A stretch of 64,000 bases of DNA, from assembly GCA_964615305.1 (NCBI GenBank), contig CAZTNA010000003.1, forward strand, positions 233,060-297,059, written 5' to 3'. A model generated the notes under the pieces. That model searched no databases, had not been told where the DNA came from, and worked only from the letters and a program-made list of their open reading frames with translations. This stretch comes from Bog-950 sp964615305 (GTDB taxonomy: Bacteria > Bacteroidota > Bacteroidia > Chitinophagales > LD1). A program made the translations under genes and the position numbers. Shown here in pieces: positions 44,974-52,493 of this stretch (position 1 is the stretch's first letter; the number at the start of each line of letters is the position of its first letter).

Positions 44974-45933
44974 ATGTATAAATCTGACGTAGAAGCGCTC
45001 GATGCATTTGCTGCTAAGTATAAAGAACTAAAAGCCGAAGTAGGCAAAATTATAGTAGGACAAGATGAGGTGGTTAAAAATATTCTTATATCCATTTTTA
45101 GCGATGGGCATAGTTTGCTGATTGGTGTTCCCGGACTTGCCAAAACTTTAACCGTTCACACAATAGCCGAAGTGCTAGACCTTAGTTTTAACCGCATTCA
45201 GTTTACTCCCGATCTTATGCCCAGCGATATTGTGGGCTCCGAAATCTTAGAAGAGAACCGAACTTTCCGATTCAACCGCGGACCAGTGTTTGCCAATATT
45301 GTATTAGCCGATGAAATAAACCGGACCCCACCCAAAACCCAGTCAGCTTTGCTTGAAGCCATGCAGGAGCGCAGCGTTACTATTGCCGGAAAAAAACACA
45401 AGCTCGATTTGCCGTTTTTTGTTTTAGCCACTCAAAACCCAATTGAGCAAGAGGGCACGTACCCTCTGCCCGAAGCTCAACTCGACCGGTTTATGTTTTC
45501 TATTCATCTTGATTACCCTTCATACGAAGAAGAAATTAAGGTGGTAAAAAACACCACGGCAGGGGTTAAAGTACAAGTTGACAAAAAAATGACAGCGGCA
45601 GAAATTCTATATTTCCAGCAGCTTATTCGTAAAGTGCCCATTGCCGATAACGTACTTGAATATGCAGTAAAATTGGTGAACAATACAAGACCTAATCAGC
45701 CCAGTTCCCCTAAGTCAGTAAACAACTATATTAGTTGGGGAGCAGGACCACGCGCTTCTCAATATTTGGTGTTAGGTGCCAAGTGCAACGCTGCCGTAAG
45801 AGGCAAATACTCGCCAGATATCGAGGATGTACAGCAAGTAGCTTTGCCGGTGTTGCGCCACCGCGTTTTCAAAAACTACAAGGCAGAAGCCGAAGGCTTA
45901 GATATTGATACTATAATTAGCGGATTACTTTAA
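44974..45933 (+). CDS. MoxR-family AAA+ ATPase
   Basis: The 319-residue protein has Walker A LIGVPGLAKTLTV, Walker B NIVLADEINRTPPKTQSALLEAMQE, sensor 1 FFVLATQNPIEQEGTYPLPEAQLDRFM and a C-terminal lid (YISWGAGPRASQYLVLGAKCNA). These are diagnostic of the MoxR branch of AAA+ chaperones. MoxR genes usually sit beside DUF58 and von Willebrand factor A genes that form the partner complex. Here only a 36-codon ORF follows before a convergent gene, so the partners must lie elsewhere. The upstream gap (44772-44973) shows no clear gene. Confidence 0.95.
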   Translation: MYKSDVEALDAFAAKYKELKAEVGKIIVGQDEVVKNILISIFSDGHSLLIGVPGLAKTLTVHTIAEVLDLSFNRIQFTPDLMPSDIVGSEILEENRTFRFNRGPVFANIVLADEINRTPPKTQSALLEAMQERSVTIAGKKHKLDLPFFVLATQNPIEQEGTYPLPEAQLDRFMFSIHLDYPSYEEEIKVVKNTTAGVKVQVDKKMTAAEILYFQQLIRKVPIADNVLEYAVKLVNNTRPNQPSSPKSVNNYISWGAGPRASQYLVLGAKCNAAVRGKYSPDIEDVQQVALPVLRHRVFKNYKAEAEGLDIDTIISGLL

Positions 45934-45943
45934 TATTCAGACC

Positions 45944-46054
45944 ATGAAACTTATCGAAACTCTTATATCGCTGCTCACACTTCCACTACGGATTTTTGGC
46001 AAAATTTTACCCGGTCAAAAGCAAGACAACAAGCCTAACGACAAAAAGAAGTAA
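45944..46054 (+). CDS. Putative 36-residue amphipathic basic peptide
   Basis: The frame ATG 45944 to TAA 46052-46054 starts 10 bp after the MoxR stop. The first ~24 residues (KLIETLISLLTLPLRIFGKI) form a hydrophobic to amphipathic helix. The tail is polar and Lys-rich (GQKQDNKPNDKKK). There is no alternative gene in this interval. It could be a small membrane-associated protein co-transcribed with MoxR or a chance ORF. I see no recognisable family. Confidence 0.45.
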   Translation: MKLIETLISLLTLPLRIFGKILPGQKQDNKPNDKKK

Positions 46055-46057
46055 TTC

Positions 46058-46750
46058 TTACCTCCACGCAAAATACCACAAGTCAATTAGAGCATCTACA
46101 AAAGTCCCAAACCTTTGTGACGTACCTTTTTTGCCTGATCGTGCCTGTTGAGAGAGTTCAATTTCTCCGATGCATAAATTTTTTCTGCTTGCAAGTATCA
46201 ACACCTCAGCAAGAAAAAAAGTGCGCTTGCTCTCGGGGGTAATTTTATGTTCTGAAAAAACTGTTTTACGGTAAGCATGCACCCAGTTCAAGTCCTTAAC
46301 CGTAACGCCATACATCATACGTATAAGACCCCGGTATATCTTTGAACCAACTATTGACGCAAACGAATTTCCGGGCTTCGACTCTCTGTAACATGCCACC
46401 ACATCGTAATTGTTTAGTAACGAAACTATAGAATCAGCTTTCTCTCTACTTATTGTTAAGTCTGCAGGCAGGCAAAGTATTTTTTCGCCCTGAGCAGCCG
46501 TAATACCTTTCCATACAGCCCCACCAAATCCTAAATTACTTTCACTCTTCAGATAGATAAGATTTGCCCTGTTCTGTAGTGCCAAAATTTTCGCTTCCGT
46601 GTTATCAGCGCTGCCATCGTTCACCACAATCAATTCAGTGCCGAAATCTTTCTGGTGCAACCACTCGAGTTTGTTTTTTAACGAGGACTCAATAATTTCT
46701 TCTTCATTATAAACCGGCACTATCACTGAAAGACTAACTCCACTATTCAT
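46058..46750 (-). CDS. Family 2 glycosyltransferase
   Basis: From ATG 46750 the protein has 230 residues. The GT-A core begins LSVIVPVYNEEEIIESSL, followed by ELIVVNDGSADNT and NLGFGGAVWKGITAAQGEKILCLPADLTIS. In dolichyl-phosphate-mannose-synthase-like enzymes the last segment is DADL, with two metal-binding Asp residues; here the first is Pro. No membrane helix follows. A TTG start at 46774 would add eight residues, but it lies upstream of the expected transcription start given the -7 box at 46783-46776. It is divergent from the sulfotransferase gene. The acceptor is unknown. Confidence 0.85.
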   Translation of the reverse strand: MNSGVSLSVIVPVYNEEEIIESSLKNKLEWLHQKDFGTELIVVNDGSADNTEAKILALQNRANLIYLKSESNLGFGGAVWKGITAAQGEKILCLPADLTISREKADSIVSLLNNYDVVACYRESKPGNSFASIVGSKIYRGLIRMMYGVTVKDLNWVHAYRKTVFSEHKITPESKRTFFLAEVLILASRKNLCIGEIELSQQARSGKKGTSQRFGTFVDALIDLWYFAWR

Positions 46751-46775
46751 AAGTGCAATATCTATATTCTGCAAA

Positions 46776-46783
46776 CAAACTTA
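46776..46783 (-). promoter_or_regulatory. -7 promoter element for the glycosyltransferase gene
   Basis: Read on the minus strand, bases 46783-46776 are TAAGTTTG, an exact match to TAnnTTTG. A transcription start about 7 bp downstream favours translation from ATG 46750. No clear -33 element is visible, so confidence is limited. Confidence 0.45.
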
Positions 46784-46808
46784 CCGTGTTTCTGCTATTA
46801 TTGTTTGT

Positions 46809-47825
46809 ATGGCTGAAAATTTACAGTGTATTCAAATGATTGGCACACAACGCTCCGGCTCTAATCTGCTGCGTGTAATGCTCAATCAGTTGCCGCAACT
46901 GTATGCCCCGCACCCACCGCACGTTATTCAGGTGTTTGCTCCTCTTATTCGGCACTATGGCAATTTAGATTTGGAAACCAACTTTAAAAAACTTATTGAC
47001 CATGTATGCACGCTTATTGAGCTTAATCCGGTTAGCTGGCAAGTAAACACACTGAACCGCGACCAAATTTTTATGAGTTGCCGTAGAAATACACTGCTCG
47101 AAATTTTTATTCAGATAAACGAGCTGGTTTGCAAAGCCAAAAACAAAACTGCCTGGTGCTGCAAAAGCTTAGAGACGGTGTATTATATAGAGCATTTTCG
47201 ACAGGAAAATTTTCATCCGTTTGTCATTTACCTTTATCGCGATGGACGCGATGTGGCGGCTTCTTTTAAAAAAGTAATGATAGGCGATAAACATGTTTAT
47301 CATTTGGCGCATAAGTGGAAACAGGAGCAGGAAATAGCATTGCGTTACATAAACTCACTTACTTCCGAAAAATATATAGCACTTCGCTACGAAGATTTTA
47401 TTCTAAACCCCGAGAAATATTTGATAGAAATTTGTAACAAAACCGGTTTGCAATACAACCACTCAGCTATGCTGTATTACCTGTCAGACGAATCTATACG
47501 CACGGCACAGTCAGGTAAAATGTGGGAAAATGTTACCAAGCCGGTAGAGACAAAAAACACTCGTAAATTTCTGACAGAACTTACTCAGTTAGAGATAGAA
47601 CTTTTCGAGTTTATAGCCGGCCCGGAACTACAAAAACTCGGCTATGAGCTTACTTCTTCTGGTTCACCGCTTAGTGAATTAACTAAAACACAGATAAAGC
47701 TTTTTGATTTAGAAAACGATCGGTTAAAAAACCTTGCTACAGAAAATGCCGATGGGCAAGACAAAGAAAAACGAATGCCTCAAGCCGAGTTTTTAAAGCG
47801 AATAAAAGCGGAGCTAATACAATAA
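46809..47825 (+). CDS. PAPS-dependent sulfotransferase family protein
   Basis: The 338-residue protein has the two PAPS-binding motifs: the 5'-phosphosulfate loop IGTQRSGSNLLRVML near the N-terminus (residues ~11-25) and the 3'-phosphate motif VIYLYRDGRDVAASFKK (about 138-155). YIALRYEDFILNPEKYLIEIC is also typical of the family. It has no signal peptide or membrane helix. The C-terminal ~60 residues include a charged helix (TKTQIKLFDLENDRLKNLA) not typical of the core fold. It is paired divergently with a GT2 gene, suggesting sulfated glycan or lipid synthesis, but that is inference. Confidence 0.88.
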   Translation: MAENLQCIQMIGTQRSGSNLLRVMLNQLPQLYAPHPPHVIQVFAPLIRHYGNLDLETNFKKLIDHVCTLIELNPVSWQVNTLNRDQIFMSCRRNTLLEIFIQINELVCKAKNKTAWCCKSLETVYYIEHFRQENFHPFVIYLYRDGRDVAASFKKVMIGDKHVYHLAHKWKQEQEIALRYINSLTSEKYIALRYEDFILNPEKYLIEICNKTGLQYNHSAMLYYLSDESIRTAQSGKMWENVTKPVETKNTRKFLTELTQLEIELFEFIAGPELQKLGYELTSSGSPLSELTKTQIKLFDLENDRLKNLATENADGQDKEKRMPQAEFLKRIKAELIQ

Positions 47826-47828
47826 AAA

Positions 47829-47858
47829 ACCCCGCCCTTTATAGAACGAGGTCTTTTT
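47829..47858 (+). terminator. Weak terminator-like hairpin
   Basis: ACCCCG (47829-47834) pairs with CGAGGT (47847-47852) with one mismatch, followed by CTTTTT. It is 4 bp after the sulfotransferase stop and faces the convergent lipoprotein gene. Confidence 0.4.
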
Positions 47859-47874
47859 ATGGAGCTTAAAAACC

Positions 47875-48708
47875 TTATCTGCGCAATGTAATTGTATGTG
47901 AGTGGCCATTAACAGTAACCACTGCCTGGTCATCACAGTTTCCATTTCCAAAGTCAATTGTGCGGTCTGGATTACCCGGGGTTTCTACTAATACGGTTCC
48001 TGCTACAAAATGGCGTCTGCATAAAGGGGCCAGATTGCGAATTAGAGGTTGCATAATTGTAGCGTTAAAAGTATTGCCATTGCAGGCAGTGCCACTTGCA
48101 GTGCCGGTTATGCTGTATTGGTCATCATCGCGGTTGGGGGTCGGCTCACCGGCAATCCATTCGCGTAACCTTTGCGAAGTCCAGTTGATGGTTCCTTCGC
48201 CACTTCCCAAAATTATTTGCCCGTTTACATCAATGGCAAAGGCGAGATGCCCGGCAGAGTTTGCTCCGTTGTTGTGAATGGTTTTGGTGCCCAACACCTG
48301 ATTGTCGTTTACAAAAAAGTTGTCGAATGTAATGGTGATGGTTGTTCCCGGTGCGCGGTACTCGCCATCGTAACTCACTAAAATTTTGCCCTTTCTGGTT
48401 TTTCCGTCTATTCCGGTGCAGCCGCTGCCAAAGTCAACGGTAGTTACACGGGGCATTGAAACCGTATCGCGCGTAACGGTAGCACAGGTGGTTAAGCTGT
48501 TACTATCATCTGTTTTGTAAGAAACCGATCCATTCTGAGCAGCTTCGTCAGCTATATTGTTGGCATCGTTGAAACTTTCATCTGCAAGAGCAGAGTTGTC
48601 GGCAGTTAAAAAACTATTGTCGTCCTTTTGTTTCTGACAACTTGTAAGCATCAGCGTTGTGGTAAACATTGTCAGTAATGCTACAAGGTTTAATCTTTTG
48701 TTTTTCAT
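47875..48708 (-). CDS. Uncharacterised lipoprotein
   Basis: The 277-residue protein has a lipoprotein signal (LNLVALLTMFTTTLMLTSC, Cys at residue 24), then a low-complexity Asp/Asn/Ala segment. The main region is beta-rich: TTVDFGSGCTGIDGKTRKGKILVSY, then TITITFDNFFVNDNQVLGTKTIHN, SQRLREWIAGEPTPNRDDDQYSITGTASG and a final TIDFGNGNCDDQAVVTVNGHSHTITLRR. The DFGsGC...G..R.G.i.v.y pattern recurs at both ends and is familiar from lipoproteins of this phylum, but the function is unknown. It is transcribed alone. The 236-bp gap upstream, shared with the type B cargo gene, holds that gene's promoter. Confidence 0.8.
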   Translation of the reverse strand: MKNKRLNLVALLTMFTTTLMLTSCQKQKDDNSFLTADNSALADESFNDANNIADEAAQNGSVSYKTDDSNSLTTCATVTRDTVSMPRVTTVDFGSGCTGIDGKTRKGKILVSYDGEYRAPGTTITITFDNFFVNDNQVLGTKTIHNNGANSAGHLAFAIDVNGQIILGSGEGTINWTSQRLREWIAGEPTPNRDDDQYSITGTASGTACNGNTFNATIMQPLIRNLAPLCRRHFVAGTVLVETPGNPDRTIDFGNGNCDDQAVVTVNGHSHTITLRR

Positions 48709-48917
48709 AATCTTTTGTTTTTGATAAGAAGTTCAGCAAAGCCCGTGTTTCGTTTTTCTTTGCCTCGCTTCCCGGTTTATTACTCATACGGGAACGTTTA
48801 GTCTGTTTGTGACATCAACTTTTCCAGTTAGTTTAACGCCACTATTTACTTTTTGTAAAAAAATTTATGCTTTAAACTCAATAAGCCCAAAAACATACCA
48901 CACATTGATTCATTTAT

Positions 48918-48925
48918 TATATTTG
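48918..48925 (+). promoter_or_regulatory. -7 promoter element for the type B cargo gene
   Basis: TATATTTG at 48918-48925 matches TAnnTTTG exactly and lies 19 bp before the ATG at 48945. No clean -33 TTTG is found at the normal spacing, so the assignment is tentative. Confidence 0.45.
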
Positions 48926-48944
48926 TTATTCGCTGAAAACTGAC

Positions 48945-50210
48945 ATGGCTATTAGAAGATTTTTACTCACGCTCATATTCCCGATTGTTACACTGCCGGC
49001 TTTACGCGCCCAATTGTTCTACAATGCCGGTGCCGATGTGGCAGTTACAGGAGGAGGAGTACTGTGGATTGACGGAGCTACAGAAAATGCCGATGGGCTT
49101 TTCAGTAATGCGGGTCAAACCACTATTCGAGGTTACTTCAGAAACGGTAGTTTAGCAACAGGTGGTTTTGCCAATGGCGAATACATTGTGTATGGCGATT
49201 GGGAAAACAACAACACCTTTACGGCCGACCAAAGTATAGTGCGACTGGTGGGTAACGCCCAGTTAATAACCGGAAGCAGCGTTACCACTTTTCACGATCT
49301 CTCTTTGGAAACAAACGGGTCGGTAAAAACACAAACGCTCGATGCGGTAACCGATCACCAGCTAAATTTTAATAGCTCTGAGTTAGCTACACAGGATTTT
49401 AGAATGACGGTAACCAACCCTGTTACGGCTTCTGTAATCAGAGATAATGGCTTTGTAAGCAGCACCGGCCCCGGCAGATTTGTTCGCCATACCAACTCCA
49501 CCAACACATATCTGTTCCCTACAGGGTGGAACAATAACGGAAACATCCTTTATCGGCCGGTAGAATTTACGCCTACGGTAAACGATCCACAGTCGTATGA
49601 AGTGCGCATGGGTTTTGGCTTAGCTAGCAACGAAGGGTACGATACGTCCATTCATGCAGCAGATGTAATAAAAATTAACGGCAAGTTTTGGCACATGCTT
49701 AAGCAGGTAGGTACTACTACTCCAAGTGAACTTTCTATCTATCACAATACAGTTGCCGATGGTTATTGGGGCTCTATTGGCAGATGGCAAAACGTGCCGC
49801 AATGGGAAGATTTGAAACAAACCTCCTTTGTATCAGGCCAGCCCCTTTCGCGCAGAACCAAAGCCGATTGGATGGATAGTGGTGATGAGCCGCATATACT
49901 TATCAACGTAAAAGAAACAGAGGTGCTCTATAACTTCCCTAACGTGTTTAACCCATGGAGTAATCAGGCCGGCAACAACACCTTCCATATTATTGACCAA
50001 TGGGATAAAGTGGATTTAGAATGGCTGAAAATATTTAACCGCTGGGGTGAACCTGTGTTTGACAGCGAACGCGATGGAATGCTGGAGTGGGACGGAAACT
50101 ACCAGGGAAAAATACAGCCCATGGGTAACTATGTGTATTTGGCCAGCGTAAAAATTACAGATACCGGTGAGCTGAGAGACCACCGGGGAAATCTTTCATT
50201 GCTTTGGTAA
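48945..50210 (+). CDS. T9SS type B cargo protein (gliding-motility-associated C-terminal domain)
   Basis: The 421-residue protein has a signal peptide (RRFLLTLIFPIVTLPALRA, then QLFYN). The middle is beta-rich, with YNAGADVAVTGGGVLWIDG and GRFVRHTNSTNTYLFPTGWN. The C-terminal ~90 residues form the gliding-motility-associated sorting domain (CHU_C type): FPNVFNPWSNQAGNNTF, then LKIFNRWGEPVFDS, LEWDGNYQGKIQPMGNYVYLASVKIT and a final DHRGNLSLLW. This is the type B signal, which usually depends on a SprF-like outer-membrane partner. Such a PorP/SprF gene starts 10 bp after the stop, so the two form an operon. Confidence 0.92.
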   Translation: MAIRRFLLTLIFPIVTLPALRAQLFYNAGADVAVTGGGVLWIDGATENADGLFSNAGQTTIRGYFRNGSLATGGFANGEYIVYGDWENNNTFTADQSIVRLVGNAQLITGSSVTTFHDLSLETNGSVKTQTLDAVTDHQLNFNSSELATQDFRMTVTNPVTASVIRDNGFVSSTGPGRFVRHTNSTNTYLFPTGWNNNGNILYRPVEFTPTVNDPQSYEVRMGFGLASNEGYDTSIHAADVIKINGKFWHMLKQVGTTTPSELSIYHNTVADGYWGSIGRWQNVPQWEDLKQTSFVSGQPLSRRTKADWMDSGDEPHILINVKETEVLYNFPNVFNPWSNQAGNNTFHIIDQWDKVDLEWLKIFNRWGEPVFDSERDGMLEWDGNYQGKIQPMGNYVYLASVKITDTGELRDHRGNLSLLW

Positions 50211-50220
50211 TAGTTGAAAA

Positions 50221-51273
50221 ATGAAAAAACTCAACATTCTGCTCTTCATGTTTGTGATGTTTGGTGCCACTGCCCAAGACGTTCATTTTTCGCAATATTT
50301 CAACGCGCCTTTAGCACTGAACCCTGCCATGACAGGCCTTACAAATGGTGCTGCACGAGTATCGGTTACTTACCGCAACCAATGGTTTAGTGCCAACACC
50401 AATGGGTTTTTCAAAGCGCCATACATGACCACCGGCATAAGTGGCGATATGCCTATTCGGATTAAAAAAGATGTTTTAGGTGTTGGTCTGTTTATTGCCA
50501 ACGATCAGGCAGGAGCTAATACCTTTACAACAGTTATTGCCCAGGCAAATGTTGCTTATATAAAAACACTTGGTAAAAAAGACAACCACCGGCTTTCAGC
50601 CGGGCTTCAAATAGGGTACACTTACCAATGGATAAAAACCGAAAATTTTCAGTTTGCTAACCAGTTTCAGGATAATGTGTTTGTTGCCTCTATTCCCAAC
50701 AACGAGAACATAACCATTAACAAAGTGGGTTATCTGAACATGAATTTTGGTTTAATGTACTATGGGCAAGTGCATAAAAGACTGGCCTTGTTTATTGGCG
50801 GCTCGGCATATAACGTAACCACTCCCGGCTACAACATTTTACCCGAACAAAAACGCGACCTTTACTGGCGTTGGAACGCACACGGAGGGTTAGACATAAT
50901 CATTAAAAAGCAGTTCCATATTTTGCCTACAGGTATTTTTATGCGTCAGGGTGTAAACGACCAGCTTCAAACCGGCATTGGTTTTGGCTTCGATTTCGAA
51001 AAGCGGTATAGCCGCGATAACCGCGATTTGCAATTTACACTCGGTGTAATGAACCGTATTCATAACATTACCAAAGGCGTAACCAGCGATGCCATAGCCC
51101 CATATTTTACATTTCTTGTTAATGGGTTTAAACTCGGCTTTAGCTATGATGTTACCATTTCTAAGTTAAAAAGTGCCGGCAGCGCAGTGGGCGCCTTAGA
51201 ATTGATGGTAGGCTATACCATTAAGACTAAGGACAGCCGCCACAATAAAGATCTGATAGTTCCGAGATTTTAA
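50221..51273 (+). CDS. PorP/SprF family type IX secretion outer-membrane protein
   Basis: The 350-residue protein has a signal peptide (KKLNILLFMFVMFGATA, then QDVHF). The N-terminus is the PorP/SprF signature: DVHFSQYFNAPLALNPAMTGLTNGAARVSVTYRNQW. The remainder is a predicted beta-barrel, including RLSAGLQIGYTYQW and LNMNFGLMYYGQ. SprF-type proteins help export and anchor particular type B T9SS substrates (for example SprB in Flavobacterium). It lies 10 bp downstream of a type B cargo gene, the expected pairing. The core T9SS genes are not in the window. Confidence 0.94.
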   Translation: MKKLNILLFMFVMFGATAQDVHFSQYFNAPLALNPAMTGLTNGAARVSVTYRNQWFSANTNGFFKAPYMTTGISGDMPIRIKKDVLGVGLFIANDQAGANTFTTVIAQANVAYIKTLGKKDNHRLSAGLQIGYTYQWIKTENFQFANQFQDNVFVASIPNNENITINKVGYLNMNFGLMYYGQVHKRLALFIGGSAYNVTTPGYNILPEQKRDLYWRWNAHGGLDIIIKKQFHILPTGIFMRQGVNDQLQTGIGFGFDFEKRYSRDNRDLQFTLGVMNRIHNITKGVTSDAIAPYFTFLVNGFKLGFSYDVTISKLKSAGSAVGALELMVGYTIKTKDSRHNKDLIVPRF

Positions 51274-51289
51274 ACTCAACTGCCTGCCG

Positions 51290-51320
51290 TTTGGAAATCT
51301 AAGCCCGGCTTCTATATTTG
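51290..51320 (+). promoter_or_regulatory. Bacteroidota-type promoter for rpsT
   Basis: TTTG at 51290-51293 and TATATTTG at 51313-51320 match the -33/-7 consensus (TTTG, 19-bp spacer, TAnnTTTG). The rpsT ATG is 26 bp downstream. This is the best promoter match I found in the window. Confidence 0.75.
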
Positions 51321-51345
51321 CACTCCCTTTTTAAAAAATAAGGAT

Positions 51346-51600
51346 ATGGCTAACCACAAATCATCTGAAAAAAGAATCCGTCAAACAGCAAAAAGACGTT
51401 TGAGCAATCGCTATTACGCTAAAACTACGCGTAACCTCATTCGCGACCTGCGTGCAGAAAAAAAATCTGCTGATGCCAAAAAGCAACTTCCTGCTGTTCT
51501 TTCGGCTATTGATAAGTTGGCAAAGCGCGGCTATATACATGCCAACAAAGCAGCAAACCTCAAAAGCGGTTTGGCCGGTTTTGTAGCTAAATTGAAGTAA
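51346..51600 (+). CDS. rpsT: 30S ribosomal protein S20
   Basis: The 84-residue protein is full length for S20. It begins ANHKSSEKRIRQTAKRRLSNR, is highly basic and helical, and ends IHANKAANLKSGLAGFVAKLK, all characteristic. S20 binds 16S rRNA early in 30S assembly. It has its own consensus promoter 26 bp upstream and a strong terminator 20 bp downstream, so it is a monocistronic unit. Confidence 0.98.
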   Translation: MANHKSSEKRIRQTAKRRLSNRYYAKTTRNLIRDLRAEKKSADAKKQLPAVLSAIDKLAKRGYIHANKAANLKSGLAGFVAKLK

Positions 51601-51620
51601 GAGCAAGCTATACATCATAA

Positions 51621-51662
51621 ACGAGCCGTCCCGATTTTTCGAGACGGCTCGTTGCTTTTTTA
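51621..51662 (+). terminator. Strong terminator after rpsT
   Basis: ACGAGCCGTC (51621-51630) pairs perfectly with GACGGCTCGT (51643-51652), with a further inner CG/CG pair around a T-rich loop, followed by TGCTTTTTT. Confidence 0.9.
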
Positions 51663-51733
51663 CAACAAACACCTGGTATTAACAAAACTGTAAACCGTCT
51701 ATATTCACCTGTTTTTGACTTAATCACTCAAAC

Positions 51734-52369
51734 ATGCATCTCGTTTCGCCTCAAATAGAAAACTACATAGCACATTTTTCTGCACCCGAAAACGAACTGC
51801 TAAGTGAACTTTCGCGCGAAACGCACTTAAAAGTGCAAATGCCACAGATGGTATCAGGTAATTTGCAAGGGCAATTTCTTGAAATGTTTTCGCGAATGCT
51901 TCAGCCAAAACGTATTTTAGAAATAGGCACCTTTACAGGGTATTCTGCTATTTGTTTGGCAAAGGGGCTAACTGCCGATGGTATTCTTTACACCATTGAC
52001 ATAAACGAAGAACTGCAACCCATGTGCGCCCGCTATTTCAATAAGGCTAACCTTACGGCAAAGGTTAAACACCTGATTGGCGATGCACGAAAAATAATTC
52101 CAGAGTTGAACGAAACTTTCGACCTGGTTTTTATTGATGCCGATAAAGCCAACTATGTTCACTATTACGATTTGGTTTTCGAAAAACTACGCAGTGGCGG
52201 CTTTATTATTGCTGACAACGTGTTGTGGAGCGGCAAAGTGGTGGACGACAAAAAGGACAAAGACACACTTGCCATACACGGGTTTAACCAAAAGCTGGCC
52301 AATGATACACGGGTAAAAAATTTCATACTTCCGCTGCGTGACGGGCTAAATATTGCCCAAAGGCTGTAA
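51734..52369 (+). CDS. Class I SAM-dependent O-methyltransferase
   Basis: The 211-residue protein matches the cation-dependent caffeoyl-CoA/catechol-type O-methyltransferase family. SAM-binding motif I is ILEIGTFTGYSAICLAKGL. The metal-binding segment is FDLVFIDADKANYVHYYDL, followed by LRSGGFIIADNVLWSGKV. The C-terminus RDGLNIAQRL is also conserved. It methylates catechol-like hydroxyl groups; the natural substrate is unknown. The next gene starts 124 bp downstream. Confidence 0.94.
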   Translation: MHLVSPQIENYIAHFSAPENELLSELSRETHLKVQMPQMVSGNLQGQFLEMFSRMLQPKRILEIGTFTGYSAICLAKGLTADGILYTIDINEELQPMCARYFNKANLTAKVKHLIGDARKIIPELNETFDLVFIDADKANYVHYYDLVFEKLRSGGFIIADNVLWSGKVVDDKKDKDTLAIHGFNQKLANDTRVKNFILPLRDGLNIAQRL

Positions 52370-52493
52370 TCATTTACACCACCGGCTGCACTATTAGCTA
52401 CACACTGCAAAGTTTAGCCACAGTATAATGTAGAAACTCACCATTTTAACAGGGGCGGCCGCATTTATTTTAGTGGCGGAAAATTCTGTACTC

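Noticed and set aside
52428..52493. Possible N-terminal extension of the glucosaminidase.
   Set aside because: ATG 52428 is followed at once by TAG. The ATG at 52494 gives a normal signal peptide with the +1 Gln pattern, so the upstream frame is not needed.
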